Assembly (NCBI GenBank): GCA_963662575.1
Contig: OY759723.1
Coordinates: 2,046,001 to 2,110,000, forward strand
Length of the DNA: 64,000 nucleotides
Direction of reading: 5' to 3'
Origin: Bin5 sp963662575
GTDB taxonomy: Bacteria; Chloroflexota; Anaerolineae; Caldilineales; Caldilineaceae
Position numbers and translations under genes: made by a program. Of this stretch, positions 25,985 through 33,311 are shown one piece after another. The notes beneath the pieces are model-generated. The model was given only the letters and a program-made list of their open reading frames with translations. It did no database searches and had not been told where the DNA came from. Numbering within the stretch: the first letter of the stretch is position 1; every line of letters begins with the position of its first letter.

Positions 25985-26330
25985 ACAAGTGATGCACAGC
26001 CCATAGCCTGCTGTATGGCTGGGTTCTGTGAGAGGAATTCATGCACGCGCTTGGGATCGGTACCGGGCCCCGCCACACGAGGACATCGCCCCGGTCCAGC
26101 TAACCTCTTTACCGACGGTCTGACCAGATAAAACGCCGCCGACCGCACTCCGCCAAGCCACCTGCGCCCTGGGAAACGCCATACATCACTCCCGTGGTCA
26201 CTCGCCTCGCGCTTTTCAATATCCTGCCTGTGGTTACCCATGCCTGCATCCAAAAAAGTTCAGTAGGGGGCTTCGCCATCTACCCGACGTCAGAGTCACT
26301 CGCCGCCATGCAGCTCCAAGGTGGGTGAAA
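25985..26330 (-). ncRNA. candidate structured RNA, distantly RNase P RNA-like
   Basis: This stretch has no believable reading frame but is full of short helices. Read on the minus strand, its 3' part has ATGAAT followed a few bases later by CACAGAACCCAGCCATA, which resembles the conserved 3' end of bacterial class A RNase P RNA, and TCGGTAAAGAGG resembles the GGTAA element. The conserved 5' GGAAAGTCC element was not found, and the last 25 bases fold into their own hairpin (CAGCCATA/TATGGGCTG), which does not fit RNase P. It may be a divergent rnpB or another RNA. Beyond it, 26331-26605 holds nothing I recognise. Confidence 0.35.
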
Positions 26331-26605
26331 CGCAGACCTACACAGCGATTCTCCGAATCTTCTCATTCCTCTCCTATTTCACGTCCCAAACGCATCTCGA
26401 AATTTCTCCTGTGAACCTAAGCAAATTCAGTACAAAGCATAATAGCACATTTGGTCTCAATTCCAGCCTCATAAGCAACTCCGACGGCCCCCGAAGATCG
26501 CCTGCCCCCATGAGGTTACGGTCTCCCGGGCCGTGGTCGTTCTTCGGCACCTTTCTCGCCCCCCAACCCCACGCCCGCCGCGCTCACAACACATGCAGTC
26601 AAAAC

Positions 26606-26634
26606 TTGAAGGCTTGGCGGGACAGTGCTAGAAT
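26606..26634 (+). promoter_or_regulatory. promoter of the first zinc-binding-protein gene
   Basis: TTGAAG (26606-26611), a 17-base spacer and TAGAAT (26629-26634) form a good sigma70 promoter about 90 bases before the ATG at 26724. Just downstream, AATTC and GAATT half-sites (26651-26669) form an imperfect inverted repeat that could be an operator. Confidence 0.6.
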
Positions 26635-26674
26635 TGGCTATATTAACAAGAATTCGTACAAAAGAATTGTCTCA

Positions 26675-26697
26675 ACAGTCTGAAAAGGCTGTTTTTC
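26675..26697 (+). terminator. intrinsic terminator inside the leader of the first binding-protein gene
   Basis: ACAGTCT, a GAAA loop and AGGCTGT form a 7-bp hairpin (one G-T pair) followed directly by TTTTTC. It lies downstream of the promoter at 26606-26634 and upstream of the start codon at 26724, so it would end transcription in the leader unless prevented. It may be an attenuator or may only stop transcripts from upstream. Confidence 0.6.
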
Positions 26698-26723
26698 TTA
26701 TATCACCGAAAGGCATTCCACGT

Positions 26724-27719
26724 ATGCGTATCTCACCCAGGAATCTCCTCCTCCTGGCCCTTATGTGCCTCCTGTGCGCCTGCGGGTCAAACAGGTCGGA
26801 ACCGCAAGAGGGACGCCTGCAGGTGGTCGCCACCGTCTCCCCCATCACCAACATCGTCTACAACATCACCGGCGACCACGTCGATCTGACCGGCCTCGTG
26901 CCGGCCGGCACCGACTCACACACCTTCGAACTCGCGCCCTCCGATGCCGTAACCCTGTCAAAAGCCGATATCATCTTCATCAATGGGCTGCACCTGGAAG
27001 AGTCCACAATGCGTATGGCCGAGGCCAACTTGAAAGAAGGCGGGGAAATCGTACTGCTGGGTGAACTGGTGATCGACCCTGAAGACTACGTCTACGACTT
27101 CTCCTTCCCCGAAGAAGAAGGTAGCCCCAATCCCCATCTGTGGACCGACCCATTCTTCGCCCTGAAATATGCCGAAATCGTACGCGACAAACTGACCGCT
27201 CTCGACCCCGACAACAGCGGCGTCTACCAGGCCAACTATGACGAGTTCGCCGCCCGCATCGAGGCTTTGGACGCCGCCATCCAGGCGACCACCGCCAGCA
27301 TCCCTGAGTCAAATCGAAAACTGCTGACCTACCACGACTCCTTTGCCTACTTCGCGCCCCGCTACGGTTACACAGTCCTGGGAGCCATTCAGCCCTCCGA
27401 CTTCTCCGAACCATCCTCCCAGGAAGTTGCTGCCTTGATAGACCAGCTGCGCGAGGACAACATAACAGCTATCTTTGGCTCAGAAGTTTTTCCCTCCCGA
27501 GTTGTTGACCAGATCGGCCGCGAAGCCGACGTAGAATATATTAGTACCTTGAGCGACGACGATCTGCCCGGAAATCCGGGTGAACCTGAGCATTCATACA
27601 TCAGTATGATGGTGGAAAATCTGCAGACGATGGCGACTGCGCTCGGCGGCGACCCCACCTTGATGGAAAATGTGGAAACGGGCAACGTGCCCGGCCCGGA
27701 TACATCCGTTCGGCAGTAG
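26724..27719 (+). CDS. znuA: zinc/manganese ABC transporter substrate-binding lipoprotein (ZnuA-like), copy 1
   Basis: A 331-residue cluster A-I binding protein. The start is the ATG at 26724, giving a lipoprotein signal (LLLLALMCLLCACGS) whose Cys would be lipidated. The expected metal ligands are present: His in VPAGTDSHTFE, His in SPNPHLWTDP, His in LLTYHDSFAYFA and an Asp in TLSDDDLPG. Unlike copy 2 it has only a short acidic loop (FPEEEGSPNP) in place of the His-rich loop. It captures zinc or manganese outside the membrane for ZnuB/ZnuC at 30369-32080. Its family match is clear; metal choice is inferred from the neighbouring Zur-like gene. Confidence 0.88.
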   Translation: MRISPRNLLLLALMCLLCACGSNRSEPQEGRLQVVATVSPITNIVYNITGDHVDLTGLVPAGTDSHTFELAPSDAVTLSKADIIFINGLHLEESTMRMAEANLKEGGEIVLLGELVIDPEDYVYDFSFPEEEGSPNPHLWTDPFFALKYAEIVRDKLTALDPDNSGVYQANYDEFAARIEALDAAIQATTASIPESNRKLLTYHDSFAYFAPRYGYTVLGAIQPSDFSEPSSQEVAALIDQLREDNITAIFGSEVFPSRVVDQIGREADVEYISTLSDDDLPGNPGEPEHSYISMMVENLQTMATALGGDPTLMENVETGNVPGPDTSVRQ

Positions 27720-27816
27720 CTGCAACGATGCCGAGCAACCATGAAGATAACGCTTACCAACCAAACATCGACGACTCCTGGTATGAATCCTTAAGAGGGA
27801 AATAGGAGTATTACTC

Positions 27817-28108
27817 ATGCGCAACAGTTCCCGAATTCTACTGTCGCTCCTGGCCCTATTGCTCCTCCTGGCCGCCTGGGTCCCCTTAACCCCTGCGGAG
27901 ACAACCAGCGCCGAGCCAGATCAGCCGCGAGTCAGGCGTCCCTATCGTCATGCTTGATGACGACGACCTGCCAGGTGTACCTGGTGACCTTGAGCACTCC
28001 TACATCAATATGAGAGTGCAAAACATGACGCTCATTTCCGAAGCGCTTGGCGGTGACCCCTCCCTGCTGGAAGGCATCGAGACCCGCAACGTGCCCGACA
28101 TAGAGTAG
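27817..28108 (+). pseudogene. internally deleted third znuA-like copy
   Basis: An ATG at 27817 behind a good AGGAG site opens a signal peptide (MRNSSRILLSLLALLLLLAAW) and runs to QPRV, then goes out of frame and stops at 27957. In another frame, from about 27930, ESGVPIVMLDDDDLPGVPGD to GGDPSLLEGIETRNVPDIE matches the last 60 residues of the two intact ZnuA proteins. About 250 central codons are missing. The junction CGAGTC fits both flanks (PRV in one frame, ESG in the other), pointing to a deletion between short direct repeats. Confidence 0.85.
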
Positions 28109-28155
28109 AACCGTTCAGCAGTAGCCGCGCCTCAATTAGGACAGATTGTGATGTT

Positions 28156-28200
28156 CTCGCGGCTTATCAGTCTTGCCGGCAAGACTGACTTTGACGCGAG
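28156..28200. other. large perfect palindrome between the pseudogene and the zur gene
   Basis: A 22-bp perfect palindrome (arm TCAGTCTTGCC, 28167-28188) is flanked by a second pair of arms CTCGCG (28156-28161) and CGCGAG (28195-28200). It lies about 25 bases before the -35 box of the Fur-family gene. It could end transcription from the deleted znuA copy, though no T-run follows, or bind a dimeric regulator. Confidence 0.6.
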
Positions 28201-28224
28201 ATTACTAGTGTAGGAAAATAAGGG

Positions 28225-28277
28225 TTGACACCTTCATCAGATTGCGATAGAATATTACCTGTTGCGACTTTTCGCAA
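28225..28277 (+). promoter_or_regulatory. promoter and palindromic operator of the Fur/Zur gene
   Basis: TTGACA (28225-28230), a 17-base spacer and TAGAAT (28248-28253) make a near-consensus promoter. Immediately at the expected start point lies the perfect inverted repeat TTGCGA-CTTT-TCGCAA (28262-28277), and one more TTGCGA half-site sits in the spacer (28242-28247), 20 bases upstream in the same orientation. The position fits autoregulation by the Fur-family product. Confidence 0.7.
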
Positions 28278-28291
28278 TAAACAAAAATGTC

Positions 28292-28714
28292 ATGAGCCAC
28301 AATACCGCAGAAATCAATCGACAGTTGCGTAAGGCCGGCTTCCGGGTTACACCCCAACGTCAGCTTATCCTGGACGCCGTCTGTCAACTGGGTGAGCATG
28401 TTACGCCCGAAGCAGTGTACGATCATGTACACCGCATCGCTCCTACCCTGAGCCGGGCGACTGTCTACCGGGTACTACACTTTCTGACCGAGCAGCGCAT
28501 CCTCGCCATGGTCCAAATGGTCGACGGTCGGATTGCCTACGAAATGGCCGGGCCGGAACCCCACCACCATCTGGTCTGCCGCTCCTGCGACAGCTTCTTT
28601 GAATTGCCGCACAGCGTGTTGCGCTCGTTTCGCCGGGCAATGGAAGCCCAATATGACTTTGAGCTCGACGTAAGTCATGTCTCATTCTTTGGGCAGTGCA
28701 CCGACTGTCGTTGA
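28292..28714 (+). CDS. zur: Fur-family metalloregulator, probably Zur
   Basis: A 140-residue Fur-family repressor. The winged helix (INRQLRKAGFRVTPQRQLIL, LSRATVYRVLHFL) is followed by the metal-binding dimerisation domain: EPHHHLVCRSCDSFFELP supplies the His-rich loop and the first CxxC, and the C-terminus FFGQCTDCR supplies the second CxxC of the structural zinc site. The ATG at 28292 is preferred; a TTG at 28262 lies inside the operator. Its place between two znuA-like genes and before znuCB argues for zinc sensing (Zur), not iron. Confidence 0.88.
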   Translation: MSHNTAEINRQLRKAGFRVTPQRQLILDAVCQLGEHVTPEAVYDHVHRIAPTLSRATVYRVLHFLTEQRILAMVQMVDGRIAYEMAGPEPHHHLVCRSCDSFFELPHSVLRSFRRAMEAQYDFELDVSHVSFFGQCTDCR

Positions 28715-28782
28715 TTCTGCCGGCGCCTGACGCCGCTCGTGGCAGCAAACCGCGCCAATCTGATGAAAGGGTACCTGCAAAG

Positions 28783-30192
28783 ATGCATCACTCACTTCGA
28801 ACACTCCTCTCACTTCTGACACTGTTGATCCTGCTCGCCGCCTGCACCCCGGTCGCGCCTGGAACGACTGACACCCCCACCGACGAAGAACGCCCGCGCG
28901 TTGTAGTTTCAATTCTGCCGCTTGCAAATATTGTCTACAACATCGGTGGAGATAAGATCGACCTCGACGCCATCATGCCGCCTGGCGCCGACCCACATAC
29001 CTTCGAGCCGAGGCCCTCCGATGCCGTGAAACTGTCGCAGGCCGATCTGATCTTTGTGAACGGAATGCACCTGGATGAGTCAACTCTGAAGCTGGCTGAA
29101 GCCAATCTGAAAGATGGGGCTGAGATCATTGAGTTGGCAGTCGCGGTTGCAGATCCCGATGAACTCATCTATGGCCAGGAACACCATCATGGTCACGCCG
29201 AAGATGACGACCACGACGACGATGACGAACACGGCCACGCCGAAGATGACGACCACGACGACGATGACGAACACGGCCACGCCGAAGATGACGACCACGA
29301 CGACGATGACGAACACGGTCACGCCGAAGATGACGACCACGACGACGATGACGAACACGGTCACGCCGAAGATGACGACCACGACGACGATGATGACGAA
29401 CACGGTCACGCCGAAGATGACGACCACGACGACGATGATGACGAACACGGTCACGCCGAAGATGACGACCACGACGACGATGACGAACACGGTCACGCCG
29501 AAGATGACGACCACGACGACGATGACGAGCACGGCCATGCCGAAGAGGACGACCACGACGACGATGATGAGCATGGCCACGCCGAAGAGGACGACCACGA
29601 AGACGAAGAAGGGGAGCCCGACCCACACCTGCTGCTCGATCCGAACTTCGCCATCCGCTACGCCAAGGTCATCTTTGTCAGCCTGGCAGCCCTCGATCCG
29701 GACAACAGAGACTACTATGAGAGCAACTTGAACGAGTATACTGCCCGCCTCGTAGCTCTCGATGAAGCCATTCAGGCAGTGACGGCAACCATTCCTGAAT
29801 CGAATCGCCGCCTGCTCACCTATCACGATTCATTCGGCTACTTCGCCATCCGCTACGGCTATACCGTTATCGGCGCGATCCAGCCGAACGACACTTCTCA
29901 GCCGTCTGCTAGAGAGGTGGCCGCGATGATCGATCAGTTGCGCGAAGAAGGAGTGCCGGCCATCTTTGGCTCAATTCTCTTCCCAGCAGACGTGATCGAC
30001 CAGATTGCGTCCGAGACAGGCGTTACCGTAAGCACATTGCTGGACGACGGTCTGCCTGGCGGGCCCGATGACCCTGAGCACACCTACATCGGTATGATGG
30101 TGGAAAATATGAGGACGCTGGCGACTACGCTGGGGGGCGACCCCTCCCTGATGGACGGCGTAAAGGTCGGCAACGTGCCGGACAGCAAGTAA
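28783..30192 (+). CDS. znuA: ZnuA-like zinc-binding lipoprotein with a giant His/Asp-rich repeat loop, copy 2
   Basis: A 469-residue cluster A-I binding protein. The ATG at 28783 gives a lipoprotein signal (LLSLLTLLILLAACTP). The fold matches copy 1: His in MPPGADPHTFEP, His in GEPDPHLLLDP, His in LLTYHDSFGYFA. Between the first and second lobes, residues about 136-277 consist of ten near-identical repeats of HGHAEDDDHDDDDE, with about 30 His and more than 70 acidic residues. ZnuA proteins often carry a His-rich loop, but this one is several times longer than usual and purely repetitive. It probably collects or buffers zinc for the shared ZnuBC transporter. Confidence 0.9.
   Translation: MHHSLRTLLSLLTLLILLAACTPVAPGTTDTPTDEERPRVVVSILPLANIVYNIGGDKIDLDAIMPPGADPHTFEPRPSDAVKLSQADLIFVNGMHLDESTLKLAEANLKDGAEIIELAVAVADPDELIYGQEHHHGHAEDDDHDDDDEHGHAEDDDHDDDDEHGHAEDDDHDDDDEHGHAEDDDHDDDDEHGHAEDDDHDDDDDEHGHAEDDDHDDDDDEHGHAEDDDHDDDDEHGHAEDDDHDDDDEHGHAEEDDHDDDDEHGHAEEDDHEDEEGEPDPHLLLDPNFAIRYAKVIFVSLAALDPDNRDYYESNLNEYTARLVALDEAIQAVTATIPESNRRLLTYHDSFGYFAIRYGYTVIGAIQPNDTSQPSAREVAAMIDQLREEGVPAIFGSILFPADVIDQIASETGVTVSTLLDDGLPGGPDDPEHTYIGMMVENMRTLATTLGGDPSLMDGVKVGNVPDSK
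29188..29613 (+). repeat. tandem repeat of 42/45-base units coding the His/Asp-rich loop
   Basis: Ten units follow one another. Units 1-4 and 7-9 are 42 bases; units 5 and 6 have one extra GAT codon (45 bases); the last unit is degraded (HEDEEG). Units 2-8 differ by only a few silent changes, so the array expanded recently or is kept uniform by recombination. Length variation between strains would be expected. Confidence 0.92.
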
Positions 30193-30197
30193 GGCAT

Positions 30198-30352
30198 ATG
30201 CAGAGAGTGAAGTCAGAAGGAAATCTCTCTTCCCTTCACTCTCTCCTTTGCCGGCAATCGCTGCGGCGCGCCAATCTGTGAAGAGTAGGCAGAGAGCGAT
30301 CAGGAGTGAGGAGTAGGAAGCATCTCTCTCCTCGCTCCTCTTCACTCTCTCC
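30198..30352. repeat. intergenic inverted repeats of the GAGTGA/TCACTC type
   Basis: Two imperfect hairpins lie between copy 2 of znuA and znuC. In the first, AGAGTGAAG pairs with CTTCACTCT; in the second, AGGAGTGAGGAG pairs with CTCCTCGCTCCT with one G-T pair. A similar element lies at 40744-40840 between the peptide-binding protein and its permeases. In both places they separate a highly expressed binding-protein gene from the transporter genes and may trim or stabilise mRNA. Confidence 0.65.
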
Positions 30353-30368
30353 TCCAAAGGAAGACTAC

Positions 30369-31193
30369 ATGCAGCCGCTTATCGAATTCACTGGCGTCAA
30401 TTTCGGCTATGGCGCCTTCAATGTCCTCGATGATATCAATCTGCACCTCCATCCCGGCCAGTTCGTAGGCCTGGTCGGTCCCAGCGGTGCCGGCAAGACT
30501 TCGCTCCTGAAGCTGGTCCTCGCCCTCCTCAATCCCAGAGAAGGACGAATCGAGCGCGTGCGGCCCGATCTGCGCCTGACCTATGTACCCCAGATCGAGA
30601 CCGTGGACTGGAGCTTCCCGGTCACCGCTGAGGAGGTCGTGCTCATGGGCCTTGACCACCGCCAGAACATCTGGCCCTGGCCCCGCAGCAGTGAGCGTAA
30701 ACGGGCGCGCGCAATTTTGGACCAGTTGGAAATCGGCCATCTGGCCGAGCGGCACATCCGCGATCTCTCCGGCGGACAGCAGCAGCGTGTCTTCCTGGCG
30801 CGGGCGCTTGTAGCAGAGCCGGAGATACTCGTCCTGGATGAACCGACCACCGGCGTGGATGTACGCAGTGCCGAAAACATCTTCCACTGGTTGACCTTAC
30901 TCAACAAAGAGGGAATGACCATCCTGTTGACGACGCACGACCTCAACATGGCCGCCGCACATGTGCCCTGGGTCGTCTGCCTAAACCGCCGTATCATGGC
31001 GCAAGGGTCCCCCCGGGAGATCTTTACTGAAGCCATTCTGGAAGAGGCTTACCAGGGAGAGTTTATCGTCATCCACCAGGACGATATGATCTTTGTGCAA
31101 CAGAAGCCCCATTCCCACGGCCTTAACGAAGTGCTGCCGCACCCCGTGGAAGGGGGACTGCCCAATCACGACATCCCCGAGAAAACCGTTTAG
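30369..31193 (+). CDS. znuC: zinc/manganese ABC transporter ATP-binding protein
   Basis: A 274-residue ABC ATPase. Walker A GPSGAGKTS, Q-loop YVPQIETVDW, signature LSGGQQQRVFLARAL, Walker B ILVLDEPTTGVD and the switch His in TTHDLN are all present. The VPQ..xVDWxFPxT segment is typical of the Znu/Mnt/Sit group. The C-terminal tail holds several His (HSHGLNEVLPHP). An AAAGGAAG ribosome site precedes the ATG. It powers the permease at 31226-32080 and serves both binding proteins. Confidence 0.92.
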   Translation: MQPLIEFTGVNFGYGAFNVLDDINLHLHPGQFVGLVGPSGAGKTSLLKLVLALLNPREGRIERVRPDLRLTYVPQIETVDWSFPVTAEEVVLMGLDHRQNIWPWPRSSERKRARAILDQLEIGHLAERHIRDLSGGQQQRVFLARALVAEPEILVLDEPTTGVDVRSAENIFHWLTLLNKEGMTILLTTHDLNMAAAHVPWVVCLNRRIMAQGSPREIFTEAILEEAYQGEFIVIHQDDMIFVQQKPHSHGLNEVLPHPVEGGLPNHDIPEKTV

Positions 31194-31225
31194 CCCAATA
31201 CCGCCTCAAAGGAGTCCTGACCGCT

Positions 31226-32080
31226 ATGGACGTTCTGCTCGCACCCTTTCAATATGAGTTCTTCCGCAACGGCACAATTGCCGCCGTCCTCGTCGGCGGC
31301 CTCTGCGCTCTGATCGGCGTCTATATCGTCCTGCGCGGTATGAGTTTCATCGGCCACGGCCTTTCCCACGCCGTCTTCGGCGGCGCGGTCGTTGCCTTCA
31401 TTCTCCAGTTCAACTTCTACGTCGGGGCCGTCTCTTGGGGTTTTATCGCCGCACTGCTCATCAACCAGACCGTTCGCAAAACGACCATTAGCGCCGACGC
31501 CGCCATCGGCGTGGTGACAACCGCCAGTTTCGCGCTGGGGGTCGCGCTGATCTCTCGCTACCGCCGCTTCTCCCAATCGTTCGACGCGGCCCTCTTCGGC
31601 AACGTCCTCGGCGTTACCCCGACCGACATTGCCGTGATCATCTTCGTTACCTTGGCGGCGACGTTCATGCTCTTTTTCTTCTACAAGCAGTTGCTCTTCA
31701 CTACATTCAACTCCGAGGTCGCACAGGTCTACGGGATTCCCGTCGTCTGGATCGAGACCTGGTTTGCCTTGATCCTCGCTGCCGTGATCATCGCCTCAGT
31801 GCAAATCATGGGCGTGACGATGATCGGCGCCGCGCTGGTCGTTCCCCCGATCACCATACGGCTGCTGACCGACAGTTTCCATCGCCTCATAATCTACTCG
31901 ACAATCCTGGGCTCCGTGACCGGACTGATCGGGATGTACCTCAGCTTTTACGTGGATGTCTCTAGCGGGGCGTCGATTGTGCTTCTGCAATCGATACTTT
32001 TCTGCTTTGCTCTCTTCTACGTATCCCGTGTGCGCAACAGACGCCGCCTTGTCGAGACGCCCGTCTACGGTCCGACCTGA
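31226..32080 (+). CDS. znuB: zinc/manganese ABC transporter permease
   Basis: A 284-residue ABC-3 family membrane protein with eight to nine hydrophobic helices and the family motifs LRGMSFIGHGLSHAVFGG near residue 33-50 and SVQIMGVTMIGAALVVPP near residue 190-208. An AAGGAG site precedes the ATG 33 bases after znuC. It forms the zinc channel with ZnuC. Confidence 0.92.
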   Translation: MDVLLAPFQYEFFRNGTIAAVLVGGLCALIGVYIVLRGMSFIGHGLSHAVFGGAVVAFILQFNFYVGAVSWGFIAALLINQTVRKTTISADAAIGVVTTASFALGVALISRYRRFSQSFDAALFGNVLGVTPTDIAVIIFVTLAATFMLFFFYKQLLFTTFNSEVAQVYGIPVVWIETWFALILAAVIIASVQIMGVTMIGAALVVPPITIRLLTDSFHRLIIYSTILGSVTGLIGMYLSFYVDVSSGASIVLLQSILFCFALFYVSRVRNRRRLVETPVYGPT

Positions 32081-32176
32081 AGGCGAGAGCGTGATGTGGA
32101 GATAGTTGTGGGAGAGGCCGTGCACAAGGCTTAGCCGCGTGCCGGGAGTAGGGCGCCGACGGTGCCAGAACAGCTT

Positions 32177-32965
32177 TCACTGTTCGCTCTTCATCTCTTC
32201 CATCTCCACCGACGCCAATTCGTATTCCTCAGCCAAGCCGCTGTCTTCGTAATCTGGTATCGACTGCCCCAGACGAAACAGCGCCATCGCGGCCGCCGCC
32301 TGTTCGGCCTCCTGTTTACTCTGCCCCTGGCCGACGCCCATTGGCTGTTTGCCGATCATCACCTGCCGCGTGAAAAGTCGGGCATGGTCCGGCCCCTCAG
32401 TGTGCACCGTCTTGTAGCGAGGTGTCTGACCCAGCGCCGCCTGCACCCATTCCTGCAGGCGGCTCTTCGGATCCTTGGTAAGAGCATGTTGGGTCACGCG
32501 GTCAATCTCCGCCGTCAGGCGCGGTTCGAGAAACTTGCGCAGTGTGGAATCCCCCTGGTCCAGATAGAGGGCGCCAATAAAGGCCTCGTACGTATCGCAC
32601 AGCGTCGTGTGGCGGCCGCGCCCCCCGTTCTCCTCCTCTCCCCGCCCCAATAGCAGATAGTCGCCCAGCTGCAGCTCCTGGGCAAAACGGGAGAGCGTTT
32701 CGCGCTTGACCAGCGCCGAGCGGAGATTGGTCAACTCGCCTTCCCGTCGCTCCGGGAAGCGTTTGAACAGCAGTTCACTGGAGATGAAACTCAGCACCGC
32801 ATCGCCCAGAAACTCAAGTCGCTGATTGTCCTGCAGGTCGGTCTCTTCATCTGCCTCGTGCAAATAGCTGCGATGAACGAACGCACGCTGCAGCAGGGCG
32901 CGATCATTGAACCGGATGCCCACCGATGCCTCCAGTTCGTCCAGCCTATGAAGCCTGTTCTCCAT
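32177..32965 (-). CDS. rnc: ribonuclease III
   Basis: A 262-residue enzyme that cuts double-stranded RNA in rRNA and mRNA maturation. The RNase III signature NQRLEFLGDAVL is present with its acidic residues, and the second metal-binding acidic pair lies in DTYEAFIGALYLDQG. The C-terminal double-stranded RNA-binding domain runs from DPKSRLQEWVQ to EQAAAAMALFRL. The ATG at 32965 (MENRLHRL) is chosen because GAGGGGGG stands 8 bases before it; an ATG at 32986 is in frame. An acidic 30-residue tail follows the dsRBD. Confidence 0.93.
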   Translation of the reverse strand: MENRLHRLDELEASVGIRFNDRALLQRAFVHRSYLHEADEETDLQDNQRLEFLGDAVLSFISSELLFKRFPERREGELTNLRSALVKRETLSRFAQELQLGDYLLLGRGEEENGGRGRHTTLCDTYEAFIGALYLDQGDSTLRKFLEPRLTAEIDRVTQHALTKDPKSRLQEWVQAALGQTPRYKTVHTEGPDHARLFTRQVMIGKQPMGVGQGQSKQEAEQAAAAMALFRLGQSIPDYEDSGLAEEYELASVEMEEMKSEQ

Positions 32966-32986
32966 GCCAAATGCCCCCCTCAGCAT

Positions 32987-33311
32987 AGAAAATGCGCGTA
33001 TCTACGCAGCCAATACCGATGCGCTCCTCGGACTCAGGCGAGCGCAGGTGTTTCACTCCCTCCTCAATCCTCTATACTCTCACTATGCATATGGGCGGTC
33101 GGGCCTTCGGCCCTCCCTTGTGCAGGGGCTGCGCCCCCGCAACGCCCCCCTCCAAAACCATCTCTCACCGACGGTACGCCGTATTCCCAGCGGTGCGGCT
33201 CAACCAGCGTGGCGGCTCCCAACCGAATACGCAATCAGATAGCCTGCATGGCGGCTAGGATGAAGGGCTGGTCAAAACAGACACTGTAAGCGCGGCACAG
33301 TTACAAATGCG
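32987..33311. other. gene-free stretch between rnc and threonine synthase
   Basis: No supported gene. It contains a 57-base dispersed repeat (33092-33148) and otherwise low-complexity C-rich sequence. Confidence 0.6.
33092..33148 (+). repeat. 57-base dispersed intergenic repeat, copy A
   Basis: Identical over 57 bases to 51082-51138. It begins TGGGCGGTCGGGCCTTCGG and holds two tight hairpins, GGGCC-TTC-GGCCC (with flanking bases) and GGGGCTGCGCCCC. Both copies are non-coding and lie in gene-free gaps. Confidence 0.9.

Noticed and set aside
25951..26253. 100-residue minus-strand open frame before the RecQ-like gene
   Set aside because: Composition is unlike protein, and the region folds into many helices; treated as a candidate RNA.
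25985..26330. tmRNA or SRP RNA
   Set aside because: No tag-peptide frame or tRNA-like ends, and no GGAAGGAAGCAGCC-type SRP loop; only the RNase P-like 3' element is present.
29080..29826. Long minus-strand open frame of valine/isoleucine-rich repeats opposite znuA copy 2
   Set aside because: It is the antisense reading of the His/Asp repeat codons, with no start site, and the plus-strand protein is clearly real.
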